Shown: positions 1 to 10,573, counted from the first letter of the stretch. The stretch: DNA of 64,000 nucleotides from Metaphire vulgaris (GCA_018105865.1 CM030834.1:18532719-18596718); one strand, 5' to 3'. The notes: generated by a model from the sequence alone, not told the origin. Program-made: numbers and translations.

Positions 1-3
1 CCC

Positions 4-115
<112 letters not shown>

Positions 116-374
116 TTGGTTTTAAGTGGTTTAGAAGGATAAGTCAGCCTGCGTGAAAATCACTGTATAATGATGATACGACGAATTTACAGGTACAGCG
201 TATAGTGTATACGGAGACTTTTACAGCAATCGATGAATAAGAAAACGAAACATGAATATCTGGCCTAAACCAAACGTATAGCGTTAAGATCATTTCCTAT
301 ACAAGATGCTTTTTGATGAGGCTTCTCTTAGTCTAGTTCATCAGGTTAGCCTACATTGCTCAGGTGTTAAATAC

Positions 375-492
375 CTCATCGAATTTTCGGTCAGCGTCCT
401 CTGAAATGTACTTCGCCTCTTTGAGCTGAGTTTCGAGGAAAGTTAGCCTTTCTTCATCGGCAAGACTGCGACTTTCCAGAGCCTTTCGGTTC
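375..492 (-). CDS. TPM: Tropomyosin exon 4
   Basis: 118 bp. The acceptor AG is at 494-493 and the donor GTATTT begins at 374. It completes the Arg codon split from exon 3 and reads [20 protein letters not shown], then a segment ending DADRKFDE. This matches the tropomyosin block usually written as RKVLENR..DEERM..LE. It ends in phase 0. Confidence 0.95.
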
Positions 493-2435
493 CTAGTAAA
501 TACAGGACCATCGTCGTCGATAAGTAAGCAAGCAAGTAAAATCTTGCAAATCTATATAGCGCTTTAGGGGTATTAGCGCATAGTCTCGATAGTAAAAGTT
601 ATACTGTTATAGTAGCATATGCAAAAGGTGGGGATCAGGCAGGCATGGTCGTTTTGTCCAAGGTCATCATGGTTGGGACATTACGGCTGCATGCGGAGGA
701 AATGATCTTTTCAACATGACCGAAAGAACAGGAGAGCAGCATCGAGCATTCGTGTTCGACGGAGATTATAATCCCGGACAGCAAAGGGTTAAATGTTGGA
801 GCTGGTAAGACTCTGATATTCAAATTATTCCCATTTTGCGAGTTTCGGGCGGCGAGACTATTTCTTTTCACGTGTAAAACGTCCACACTGGATTTCGAAG
901 GAGGTTGATTTTTCCAACCGCACACCACTGGTAGACCCCACACCGGCGCAGTTTGTCCGGTACCCCCTCCATTCCCTCCCCATCAAAATGGCAAATGAAA
1001 CGATCGAATTGGTCCGTCGATGCTAGTTACAATTCCGTAGCAAAACAGGTTTTACTCTCCAACAATTGCCTGGAATTGTTCTTCGTGTGTCTACACTCAA
1101 CATCCAGGCGTTTCACTTCTAAGCATAAAGCTAAGCATGCTCTTGACACACTTTCTAAACAAAACTCTCTAAGCCATTGAAAGCATCGACGTAGGCCCAT
1201 TTAGGCCCAGTGAAGACTAATCGGCCTATATTTCATCTGTCTCCGTATGCTGACCGTATGTTTACAAGTGCTGTCTGTGTGTAACTTGATGCTGTACAGT
1301 ATCTACTGCAGGAATATTTTAACACCCCCGTAACACCTACAACACCCCCCCCATTTAAGACCGACACCCCCAAACCTCCCAACCTCCAATTTCAGCTATG
1401 CGATGATCTTTTGGCAGAGGATACCCAAAATTTTCCGACACCCGACACCCCAAATTGATAATTATCCTAGAAATAACCCTGATCTACTGTAACTTACCTT
1501 TCGCTTTCCTCCGCTGCTTTTGATGCTTCTTCCAGCTTCTCGGTGGCCACGGCCAGCCGGCTTGCCGTCTGGTCGAAGTCTTCCTCTAGTAGTCGAATGC
1601 GTCTGGTCAGTCCACCGACTTCGTTCTCAGCCTAATTATAACAGGAAACGGAATTTCAATTCACCATTAATACATCCATCTATCTCTTCATCCTCCCTCC
1701 TCACTAAGTTCCATCAATGAATAGGATCTTTAACGATTAAATAATTTTTCTATTGAGTTATTCATAAACCTAGTTTAGTAGGCTCTAGGTCTAATCAACG
1801 AGTTAGATCTATACTGAATTGCATGTCAAACAGTGTTTATTCTAGCCACCTTGACATTGGGGGGATTTTGAAATGTTTGGGGGACAAAGTCTGAGTCTCC
1901 ACACTTTTGGGAAGGAAATTTCCATTCCCCAGCCAACATATAAAATTTTTGGGGGGAATTTTAAAACTTTAGGGGGAAATTCCCCACAGAGAAGGCCTAG
2001 AATAAACACTGCATGTCAAAGACTCTCTCGGACTTTTTCTTAGCAATCTTAAACCTATTCACCATCGGGTACATGGGCGCCCACATATTGGAGCAAGAAA
2101 GGGCACTAACTAACAATATTTTGCTTTTAGCCATTATTTTCACACTAAAACCACTACTGATACACAAAGTGAATAATATTATTGAGAAACTTAACTCTAA
2201 CTATAAGAACCGTGGAATTGAATATCTTGAAAACTATATTAACCGTGACCAATGTGTCTTGCCCTCCCCTGGAAAAATGAGTCAGCATGCGTAATTTTGA
2301 TCAGTGGCGCCTACAGACATTAAAATGTCTGTAGGCGCCACTGATCGGGTATATGTATTATGTAGTATTGTAAAGCGCTCTTGTCTTTGGTAATACTGCC
2401 ATGCTTATTGCGCTATCTACATTGTTCTGCTAATA

Positions 2436-2495
<60 letters not shown>

Positions 2496-2622
2496 GAAAA
2501 AACAATAGCTCATTTTTTGCATAGCATCGACGCAACTGAAGTCACTGCAATAAGACAATGGCATTGAAATTTTTCTTTTAAATTGTGCCTTGGTTTAATT
2601 CTCGTTTATGGCAGCTGATGAG

Positions 2623-2658
<36 letters not shown>

Positions 2659-2855
2659 TAAATAAATTAAATAAAATTAAATAATAAATAATAAGTCAGG
2701 GATATTTTTACACCTAAATTTTCAAATTGCCCCCAATCTGAGACCTACCCCCAATCTGAGTTATTTAATTATTATTATTATATTATTATTATTATGATGA
2801 TTATTATTATTATTATTATTAAAGACAACTTATTAGCGCCGAAGTATGGTGAACC

Positions 2856-2899
<44 letters not shown>

Positions 2900-3765
2900 T
2901 ACGTTGGTAAGTTGTTTTTCTGTGTTTTCGAGTTTCGTTGTCGCCTCGCCGAGTTGCGTCTGAGCATCGTCCAGCTCGCCTTCCATCTGCGAGATGGTTT
3001 TATGAAGACTCTGGATGTCCTCCTCTTGCTATTCGAGAAACAAAAACAACATCGGCTTGTATAGGCAAAAAACACACCACACACGGACATCTATATAGCA
3101 CGGATAGCAAACGCAACGGAATCGACAAGACCAATCTGGGCTTCCAGGACAGTCAGGGATATTTTTACACCCCTAAAATCCCCCCCAACACGCTCCCCCC
3201 ATCTGAGACCGATATCCCCAATCTGAGTCTGGGATGACCTTTTTGCTTGCCAGACTTTATCGGCAGGGACCTCCAAAATATACCGACACCCTCCCCAAAT
3301 TGATAATCCTAGAAATAACCCTGAGTGTGGACTATATATTGGCGAAAACATCTCTGACTTTTTCGCTAAAACTCATCATCACAACTATACTTAGTTAATA
3401 AGCGCGTTGCTAACTATAGAGGTCTTTCTCGCAATCGACAGTTTCATAATTCAGAAAGTTCACTCTTTTCACTCCTGCACCGCTACATTGAAAGTCTTTT
3501 GTTGACTCGGGAAAAAGTGAAGCGGTCTAAACTTAAAATTCGTGTTTTGATTTCTAGGTAGTTTAGAAGTGGATACTCCGCAGTCCACTGAAAGTGCTTA
3601 GGGACTATAGTACAACGGTTTTTATTGTCTGGAATCTCTCTCAAACACACACACACACACACACACGCACACACGTGTGTGTGTGGCCATTAGCTAACAG
3701 ACATGATGGAATATATCCTTTATATTTTATTATTTCTTCATTCCCAATTCAAAATTTCCCTTTAT

Positions 3766-3840
<75 letters not shown>

Positions 3841-6772
3841 ATAAAAGGGGAACATTGGAATTTTCCATATTATAAAAGGAACATTGGAATTGGGGAGCTA
3901 ATAAAATATAAAAAGGAAACAATAGCTGTATTATAGCCTAAGAACCGTGTTTGTTTGACACATGTACTGTACAGTGTACAGCTCAAGAAAAGTACAAGAT
4001 GTTTGCATCTGTCTAAAAACATTTGCCTGGTGAATGATTGCGAAGACTTTTAAAGTGAATGGCGAATCAGTGATTCTGATCTTTCTTAGTTGTATTACTC
4101 CCGAAACATTCCATCAAGACTTTTGGACGTGTTTTTGGTCTATTTCAGGTCTTAGAACCTTAGAACGCACAAGGCTCAATAATGCAGAACAGTTGCTAAG
4201 AGATTAAAGAGAAGCGATCGCTGCAGCGCGCATGAACCGCCTACTATATATAATTGCGAATCCTTAGGATGCTTCCTCTTCCGCTCACGGTAATAATGGA
4301 CAGACGGTATAGCAGGAAGATGGAATGAGTCAGTTGTAGGCCTATACTGTATAGATTCACAGAGTCTGATTATCTCATTATACAAACACTTGGGAAAGTC
4401 TAACATTCCTAAACAGAGCTCCATACTCAGTAGCAGACGCACGCACGCACGCGTGAATCCAAAGACGCCCGGAACTGTTAAAGAATAATAAAACACGCGC
4501 TACACGCTCAATCGCGCAGATCAAACTCCTGGAATTCTAAATACACACACGCACACGCACACGCACACATACAGGGATATTTTGACACTCCTTAACAGCC
4601 CTCCCCCAACACTCTCCTCCTCCAATTTGAGACCGACACCCCTAACACCGTCCAATTTCAGCTATGGGATTACCATTTTTTTGCTTGTCAGACTTTTTGG
4701 CAGGGGACCCCCAGAATTACCGACACCTCCCCAAATTGATAATCCTAGAAATAACCCTGCATATATATCTCTATATATATACATATTATATAGTATATTT
4801 ATTTATTTAAGCTTGACTAGATATATGTATATAAGCTCATATGCTGCATATTCCATATTGATGATTGCCTCGAAAAGCAGATAAAACTCCGTGTCTATAT
4901 ATCTTGTATAGGTTAATGTTGTATTTAGATGTTAATTTGTCGCCAACTTTCCGAAGGTCCCGGTTTTTTCTCTTCCGTTTTCTTCTCTGTCCATCTGTCT
5001 TCCATCTCAATGTTCTCTTTCATTCGAGTCATGAATCGCGTACATTGCTTAGCCTCTAACTTGTCTTGATTCCATCTCTTGTCTCTTGTCTCTTCTCTTT
5101 TCCCCAGAACCATCTTTGCTTCCTCTCATCCCTGCTTTAACCCTCGTGGCCGTACTGTCTTTCTCTTGGGAAGGAACAGAAGATCGGGGAGAGGATTACA
5201 CCCCACCGAATGCCTTGAATTCTTACGCTGTCTTGCATCGAGTATAGGCCACTATATAACTCGTCGACACATTTTAACGTTTGGTTCTTCGTAATATTTT
5301 AACCCTGTATACGACAACAAATATATTTTCGTATCGTGTTTGCTGAGTAGCTAACATATATCACTTACTATCGAAACGTATTTAGAAAGTCGTTACGTGG
5401 CTTAGAAACCTTCAGTTTTTCAGTTTGTTTGATTTTCGAAATAAGGGCGGTTTTAAAAGAACTGAAAGCAGAGGCTTCAACACCGGACAACGTGCTTGTG
5501 GGCGCCCACACATTGAGGTAAGGGGGCACTTCCCCCCCCCCCACCATGGAAAATGCAGATCTATTTTTGTAGCTAACTATATTCTGGCATTTAGCCAGTA
5601 TTTTCACACTAAACACTATTACTGATACACAAAGTGAGATTGAGAAACTTAACTTAAACTAAAAGAACTGTGGAATTGAAACCTTTGTAAACTAGCCTAT
5701 ATATTAACCGCGACCATTGTGTTTTGCCCTCTAGAAAAATTCTGTGGGTGCCACTTACAGCGTGACTGGCCGACCGACCAGCTCGCTGACCACTGAATCA
5801 AAGAGCCATACAACGAAATATTAGCTTCTAACGAGATTTTGTCCAAGTGACGATTATATAGGCCTATATAGGCTATATATTATATATATATACTGTATAT
5901 ATACTGTATATATATACTGTATATATATATATATATACATATTGGAAACCAGTTGTGCTAAACTGCGTGGGATTCAAATCTTAACATTCCATAGTGTCTG
6001 TTAGCTGATGACCGTTGGCGTGCAATGTACGCCAGCAGTTCCGACATCAGCGCGTAAGATTAATTAATGACCGCGGTGTTTTTTTATCTTAGCCTTTAAC
6101 AAAGCACAGGTCTGGTATTTCAGCTGCATTTCTCGTCAAAGCATGCACGTTTCTGAGATCCTGTATATACTTTCTTTGATCTCTGAAATGCTTAGCTGTA
6201 TATATCATCACTGTGATCTTACGAAACGGTTTGCAACATTAAGCGTGGTTTTAGTAGCATTGGAAACAGTGGCGTAGGTAGGCCTATAATTGTCGCAATG
6301 CAGCAGTCCAGCGGCCAGTACGTTGGCCTTTCAGTCGTGGGACCCGGGGTTCAAGACTCGATAGCAAAACCGAAACTTTTCGGCTGTTTCCACTTTCCAC
6401 CGCGGCAACTCAGCCAGTTGTGAATGAGAATATATGGAGCGCTTAATCGGAGAAGGAAAGGCTCCAACTTAGACGTTGCCTCAAAAATTAAAGATCGTGT
6501 AGAATTTCCGCTTTCCTGCTGCAGGCCCTGGCCCTACGAAGTGTCCTCTTTTCTTATCGATAGCCTTAATCGGTGGAAAGAAAATGGATAGAAATGCACC
6601 ACCGCCTCATCTTACCAACAACAGCACATATGCATAAGGATAAGTAAGTAAGTAAGTAAACACGAAATTTCTATAGCGTATACATGGTGGCGCAAAAAAC
6701 GGACTATATATATTAAATGCAAACTGAAATGTGACTAGTCCGGGTTTTGCGCCACCCTGTAGTCTATATGTA

Positions 6773-6821
<49 letters not shown>

Positions 6822-7172
6822 CTTAAAATCTTATAACTTATGTAGTCAGGACTTCATGGAGGCAGTTAACCTATTTCATCTTCCAGCTCCGGTGTAGCGG
6901 GGTGGCAGGATGATGATGATGATGTTGTTGTGTGTACGTGTGTGGTGTGGTGTGTGAGTGCGTGGGTGGGTGGGTCACCGTGGGTGGGTAGGTAAGAGTC
7001 TATCAGTCTAAGAGATACGCGTGAATATAGAATTGGAGTCGTGGATCGTGTGATCTACCTTTTCGTTGATGGACTTCTGTTCGGCCAGTCTTTCCTCGAG
7101 GTGATTCGCCTTTTCGTTGGCGGCGTCCTTCTCCAGCTTCATCGCCTGCATCTTCTTCTTAATCGCATCCAT
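375..7172 (-). CDS. TPM: Tropomyosin, N-terminal 164 residues (4 exons; gene continues past left edge)
   Basis: Tropomyosin is a dimeric coiled-coil protein that lies along actin filaments and controls access of myosin and other actin-binding proteins, in muscle and in the cytoskeleton. Four minus-strand exons join in phase: 7172-7059, 3028-2903, 1631-1498 and 492-375. Their lengths (114, 126, 134, 118 bp) equal those of the classical first four exons of animal tropomyosin genes. The protein begins [16 protein letters not shown], the hallmark tropomyosin N-terminus, and is an uninterrupted heptad-repeat helix rich in Glu, Lys, Ala and Leu with no proline. All introns have GT donors and AG acceptors. 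The remaining 120 or so residues should lie to the left of the window. No mutually exclusive copy of exon 1 or 2 was seen in introns 1-3. Family identity is near certain; which paralogue it is cannot be said. Confidence 0.95.
493..1497 (-). other. Tropomyosin intron 3
   Basis: About 1 kb between exons 3 and 4. It contains the 173-bp MITE at 1309-1481. The rest has small open frames but no family resemblance, and I see no extra exon. Confidence 0.6.
1301..1489. mobile_element. hAT-like MITE, CAGGG family copy 1, with 8-bp target duplication
   Basis: The element spans 1309-1481 (173 bp). It starts CAGGAATATTTTA and ends TAGAAATAACCCTG, imperfect terminal inverted repeats. It is flanked by the exact direct repeat ATCTACTG at 1301-1308 and 1482-1489. 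An 8-bp duplication with CAG-type ends is the signature of the hAT superfamily. The interior is C-rich and non-coding, so the copy is non-autonomous. Confidence 0.85.
1498..1631 (-). CDS. TPM: Tropomyosin exon 3
   Basis: 134 bp, ending in phase 2, with acceptor AG at 1633-1632 and donor GTAAGT at 1497-1492. It reads [20 protein letters not shown] and ends [12 protein letters not shown], the well-conserved tropomyosin segment EV..L.RRI.L.EE..D followed by EKLEEA.KAA.ESER. A MITE target-site duplication begins two bases beyond the donor hexamer. Confidence 0.96.
1821..2020. mobile_element. Inverted-repeat MITE with 9-10-bp target duplication (Mutator-like?)
   Basis: The ends CAGTGTTTATTCTAG (1831-1845) and CTAGAATAAACACTG (1997-2011) are exact inverted repeats of 15 bp. 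They are bracketed by the direct repeat GCATGTCAAA at 1821-1830 and 2011-2020. The G at 2011 can belong to either. A 9-10-bp duplication suits Mutator-like elements better than hAT. The interior is G- or A-rich and non-coding. Confidence 0.75.
2299..2346. repeat. Perfect 23-bp palindrome (foldback of a CAGTGGCGCC terminus)
   Basis: The arms 2299-2321 and 2324-2346 are exact reverse complements separated by AA. Each arm carries CAGTGGCGCCTACAG, which resembles the CAGTGGCG termini of hAT-like MITEs in this window. It looks like two element ends joined head to head after internal deletion. Confidence 0.9.
2433..2495. repeat. (AAT)n microsatellite
   Basis: An AAT array in tropomyosin intron 2. 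Further AAT/ATT arrays lie at 2622-2657, 2764-2820 and 2856-2899. Confidence 0.95.
2622..2657. repeat. (AAT)n microsatellite
   Basis: A short AAT array that decays into AAATT-rich sequence, immediately before a truncated CAGGG MITE starting at 2697. Confidence 0.9.
2697..2763. mobile_element. Truncated CAGGG-family MITE
   Basis: It begins CAGGGATATTTTTACACC and contains the CCCCCAATCTGAGACC block shared with the full copies at 3154 and 4572. It stops at an ATT array, with no right-hand inverted repeat. Confidence 0.75.
2764..2820. repeat. (ATT)n microsatellite
   Basis: An interrupted ATT array directly after the truncated MITE. Confidence 0.95.
2856..2899. repeat. (AAT)n array abutting the tropomyosin exon 2 donor
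   Basis: The AAT array ends within the donor site of exon 2: reading the minus strand, GTAATTATTATT follows the last exon base at 2903. Confidence 0.95.
2903..3028 (-). CDS. TPM: Tropomyosin exon 2
   Basis: 126 bp, 42 codons, phase 0 at both ends. The acceptor AG is at 3030-3029. It begins [20 protein letters not shown] and continues as uninterrupted coiled coil. This is the least conserved exon of the family, so the call rests on length, phase and position. The donor GTAATT at 2902-2897 runs straight into an AAT microsatellite. Confidence 0.9.
3154..3323. mobile_element. CAGGG-family MITE copy
   Basis: 170 bp, from CAGGGATATTTTTACACC to TAGAAATAACCCTG, with the same internal order of C-rich blocks as the copies at 1309 and 4572. 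No clear target duplication remains. Confidence 0.8.
3765..3838. repeat. (AT)n array
   Basis: A long AT dinucleotide run in tropomyosin intron 1. Its tyrosine/isoleucine open frames are artefacts. Confidence 0.97.
4572..4759. mobile_element. CAGGG-family MITE copy
   Basis: 188 bp, from CAGGGATATTTTGACAC to TAGAAATAACCCTG. The flanks CACACATA and CATATATA are similar but lie in simple sequence, so a target duplication is uncertain. Confidence 0.8.
5872..5938. repeat. (AT)n-rich array
   Basis: An AT run interrupted by repeated TACTGTA steps. Confidence 0.9.
6290..6660 (+). mobile_element. Probable tRNA-derived SINE
   Basis: A box-A-like stretch (about 6304-6318) is followed about 40 bp later by a good B box, GGTTCAAGACT (6348-6358). 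An unrelated body follows and ends in AAGT repeats at about 6642-6660. This layout is that of a tRNA-derived SINE. Its borders are approximate. Confidence 0.55.
6681..6761. mobile_element. 77-bp hairpin MITE with TA target duplication, copy 1
   Basis: The element at 6683-6759 has near-perfect inverted arms, beginning CATGGTGGCGCAAAAAAC and ending GTTTTGCGCCACCCTG, with TA at both sides. This suggests a Tc1/mariner-type MITE. A second copy lies at 37174-37246 in a HERC1 intron. Confidence 0.85.
6778..6820. repeat. (AT)n array
   Basis: A pure AT dinucleotide run in tropomyosin intron 1. Confidence 0.97.
7059..7172 (-). CDS. TPM: Tropomyosin exon 1 with start codon
   Basis: 114 coding bases. 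The ATG is at 7172-7170 in the context AACACGATGG, and the exon ends in phase 0 at donor GTAGATC (from 7058). It encodes [20 protein letters not shown] and ends QKSINEK, exactly 38 codons as in most animal long tropomyosins. The start is chosen because tropomyosins begin with MDAIKKKM. Confidence 0.97.
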
Positions 7173-8240
7173 CGTGTTGGCCGCCATTTCGCCCCGGGAT
7201 TTGCTTCAAGAGACCGAAGAAAAAGAAGTCGACGACAACGACGTAATCCCTTCCGAACGGCAACTGGGACGCTGCTGCTGACACTCCGCTTCCTGTAAAC
7301 CACCAAAGCGACTGAACCTCACTCGACCTCAACGCCGACGAACAGAGCAACCGGGCGACTGAACGGGCAACATCGTTCGACCGTGAGAGGGGTAGGAGGC
7401 GACGGGAGCCGACGACGAGGCCAGGCGCCCGGCTGCCGGGAATGCGAGCGGGGCCGGTCGGCCGGCCAGCCGGACGGCCTACATTGCTGCTGGGAGACGA
7501 CGGGTATGGCTCCGCAGCAGAGCGTATAGGGCCACCCGACAGAAGATTTTGGACACGGCGGCGGCGTGGAAAAGTAACAGCTAGACGGACACTCGAGAAG
7601 ACAGACAGAACGACGAGGAGAGGGACAGTAGATGTAGGCGGGAAGGAACGACAGAGATGCAGCGAAACAGGCACGCTGCTGCCGAGTAGAAGAACTCACA
7701 AACGAACGCCTTGTCTGAGACATCGAGGCTCGAGGTTTAGATGCACCGAGGAACAGGCACACGGAAGCCGAACCCAGAAAGATAAGACGTATACGGAAGG
7801 GCCGGGAAGATACGCAACGGAAGTTTTACAGATCAAAGCAACCAGACATTGACGGGGCCCACGCTCGAACGTCCAGTAAGGAGAGGAAGGAAGCAGCGTA
7901 GAATGAAGAGGTGCGGAGGAGATAAGACCGCCGTGTGAGTCAGGGTAGACGTTCTCGGCGTTCCAGAGCGGTCCAGAAATAGCTGGTGGCGTCATGGATA
8001 CATCTGTAGCCATTTGTGGCGCGGGGGTTAGCAGCTGCAGCTGCCGTATCGTCCATCACCAAGACTAGAAGCAGCAGCAGCAGCAGCAGCAGCAAAGGCG
8101 ACTATACGACTCCAATCCGACTTCGATCGCTGCTCAGTTTGACTGCTTCGTCGGATTGTGAGCCGTACGGGGGAAGGCTTAGTCTACGCCGAGAAATGTT
8201 CGCGTTGCCGAAGGTATAACAGTAGCCCCCAATATGGAAA
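7173..8240 (-). promoter_or_regulatory. GC/CpG-rich 5' UTR and promoter region of tropomyosin
   Basis: The kilobase upstream of the tropomyosin ATG is much richer in GC and CpG than the surrounding AT-rich DNA. It carries overlapping open frames on both strands (for example 7159-7674 minus and 7442-7852 plus) that look like a by-product of GC richness, with Arg/Pro/Ser-rich translations of no recognised family. A short CAG run lies at about 8070-8095. The region probably contains the transcription start and 5' UTR, but no TATA box or initiator can be assigned with confidence. Confidence 0.5.
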
Positions 8241-8475
8241 CCAAAAGTATCTGATCGACCGAACCACTCGAAAGGGGTGTCAGGTCTGGAAAACTGTTCC
8301 GCCGTTCTATAGGCCTACGCGTTTGAGACGCTCTCCTTTCTCTCTCCCTCTGCCCATTTTCACGTTCTGTGGACGCTTTCAAATTATTGTTGCGCCCAAC
8401 AAAATCACGTATGAATATCGAACAGTTAATCAAATCGCATATGGCTATAGGCCTATCTCTGTCTCTGTAAGGGTA

Positions 8476-8479
8476 GGCA

Positions 8480-8546
<67 letters not shown>
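8476..8546. repeat. (AT)n array
   Basis: A long AT run marking the left edge of the intergenic region. Confidence 0.97.
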
Positions 8547-8550
<4 letters not shown>

Positions 8551-9200
8551 ATCGAAGATTTTGCACTATAGGTCTGCGCGGCATTCTGATTTTCTTTTAC
8601 TCACAGGAATGCCAAGCCTTTCTCAAATGCTCCGATGAAAAATATGTGTTTCGGTTCGAAAGATTGCAATGATTATGGAGGAATGGTGGACAAAAATAGA
8701 TCTGATGAGAGTTATTTGCTCGAAAGGGGGTAGGCCCTAGACTGATTCTGCCCCATTTGGTCAAAGGGGAGCTGACGCCTTTGCTCTCGGACAAACCCTG
8801 TGTTACCTGCTGAGCGAGACTGGAGACAGAGACTGGAGAGGAGGGTCAGAATATGCAATTGAGAACAGTGTTTTATACAGGCCTGTTAGAGGGAAACTTC
8901 CCACGCCCAAGACTCAACATCCCGCCCTCCCCCCAAAAATTCCCAGCACTTACACAAATTTTGCATTGAACTGTGTGTCTTCCCCTCCAGCCAAGTCAAT
9001 TTTCCCTCCCAAAGGCTTCAATTCCCCCCAAGGCCTGGAGTCTGTATTGATTGAGAAGATAGGTTAAAGGCAGGCACTTGCAATTCTCGAAGCAGTGTGA
9101 GATTTTCCATTTTCCTTGGGTTGGGTCATTTTGGTGTTTAACCACCGGATGGTATTTGTATAGGGACATGGAAACTCCTGGTCTCTGCTCACTGATTTGA

Positions 9201-9996
9201 TTTGTCCACAATAGCGTAGCCACGGCCCACGGGGGAGCAACTGCCCCCCCCCCCAATCTGCCCCAGACCACCTACCAGATTCGCGCAAATCCCGTGAGAA
9301 AGTTTTCTGTGGAGGGGTGAGGGGTGGGTAAGGAATCTGAACACGCTAGCCCCTTTTGCCCCAATCAAAAATTTCAGGCGACGCCACTGCGTTCTAGGCC
9401 TAAATACAGAAGACGATGGTCTAAGTTTGCAAGAGCGATTGATATCGATGTATTAAAGGATGCTAAAGATAGTCGCTCAATATGGTACTTGAAATCGATC
9501 TCTAACAGGACGAAGTAAATTTCAAATGTGCGGTTGAATTTGAACAAATCCTGTGCATTGTTAGCATTATGGAATAACGACGGTTGTCATGGATGAACCA
9601 TTTTAAATGCAGAAGGTGACGGCCTATGATTGCAATAGCGATTGATATCGATGTGCTAAAAGATGCTAAAGATAGTCGCTCCATATGGTACTTGAAATCG
9701 ATCTCTAACAAGACGAAGTAAGTTTCAAAAATGCGGTTGAATTTGCACAAATCCTGTGCATTATTAGTATTATGGATTGACGGGGGTTGTCATGGTAGAG
9801 GCGTTCTAACATTAGCGTCGCCACGGGGGGCAAATGGGGCAACTGCCCCCCCCTAACCTGCCCCAGACCAGCTACCAGATTCGCGCAAATCCGGTGAAAA
9901 AGTTTCCTGTGGAGGGAGGGTGAGGGGTGAGGAATCTGACACGCTAGCCCCTTTTGCCCCCAACAGAACATTCCTGGCGACGCCACTGTTTGTCCA
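9201..9996. mobile_element. Composite MITE structure: MITE - A - A - MITE with outer 8-bp duplication
   Basis: Two directly repeated MITEs (9209-9389 and 9810-9988), both starting C(A)(A/T)TAGCGT(A/C)GCCACGG and ending GGCGACGCCACTG, enclose two tandem copies of a segment of about 200 bp (roughly 9400-9600 and 9603-9800). The outermost flanks are identical, TTTGTCCA at 9201-9208 and 9989-9996. The inner flanks match each other, CGTTCTAG at 9390-9397 and CGTTCTAA at 9802-9809. The outer duplication implies that the whole unit inserted in one event. Confidence 0.75.
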
Positions 9997-10365
9997 CTCT
10001 TTAGATAGCAAGGATTGCCAAGGAATATGTGGAATTGGGAAAATTTGACAACCTCCCTCCCTACACTCGTCTGATTCTTAAATATCACCGTGGGGGTAAC
10101 ATTGCCCTCACCGGTTAAATTGGTAGAGAAACGCCTTTTTTCTATGTCCTACTACCATTGGGAGAGAAAATTGTGGGTTAATAAACGGAGAAGGGCACAT
10201 TGCCAAATGCACCCGTTCCAATTGATTTTATGACATATCGACCCCCACCTTCCCGACGCAAAGCATATGACGCTGGCATGCAGAACATAAGGAACTGGCA
10301 GAAAAATACCAGGATTTGAGATGGAAGTGCACAGGTTTAACACTGGCATAAATTTGGATGAAAAA

Positions 10366-10573
10366 GTGTTGGTCATTGGCGTAGCGACGGGGGGGGTATA
10401 TCGGTATATATATATATACTCCCCAAATCAGTCTACCTTAAAGTTTTTTATGTGATTTACATGTGGTTATATGTGGTTTGTATGGTTTATGTGGTTTATA
10501 GTTAAGATTTATACCCACCCAAAATATTTACACCCTCCCAAATCAAATTCCTGGCTACGCCCCTGGTGTGGGT
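10366..10573. mobile_element. hAT-like MITE (CATTGGCGTAGCG)
   Basis: The element at 10374-10565 has inverted ends CATTGGCGTAGCGAC and CTGGCTACGCCCCTG. Its flanks GTGTTGGT and GTGTGGGT match at 7 of 8 positions. It is 192 bp and non-coding. Confidence 0.75.

Larger units (their letters stand above)
1632..2902 (-). other. Tropomyosin intron 2
   Basis: About 1.3 kb made largely of repeats: a 180-bp inverted-repeat element (1831-2010), a perfect palindrome (2299-2346), four AAT/ATT arrays and a truncated copy of the CAGGG MITE (2697 to about 2763). No coding sequence is apparent; the open frame at 2013-2294 has no recognisable family. Confidence 0.6.
3029..7058 (-). other. Tropomyosin intron 1
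   Basis: About 4 kb. It contains two CAGGG-family MITEs, AT arrays at 3765-3838, 5872-5938 and 6778-6820, a tRNA-like SINE at about 6290-6660 and a 77-bp hairpin MITE at 6683-6759. No alternative tropomyosin first exon was recognised. Confidence 0.55.

Noticed and set aside
2013..2294. A 93-codon plus-strand open frame in tropomyosin intron 2
   Set aside because: Hydrophobic start but no recognisable family. It overlaps the end of a MITE and ends beside the palindrome.
3594..3936. Tyr/Ile-rich open frames, also at 8158-8571 and 10927-11346
   Set aside because: They are translations of AT dinucleotide arrays.
7159..7852. Long overlapping open frames on both strands upstream of tropomyosin
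   Set aside because: They arise from low stop-codon density in GC-rich DNA. The translations are Arg/Pro/Ser-rich with no family, and they overlap the tropomyosin start region.
9313..9518. Open frames across 9064-9750
   Set aside because: They fall within the composite MITE and its duplicated passenger and share no protein family.
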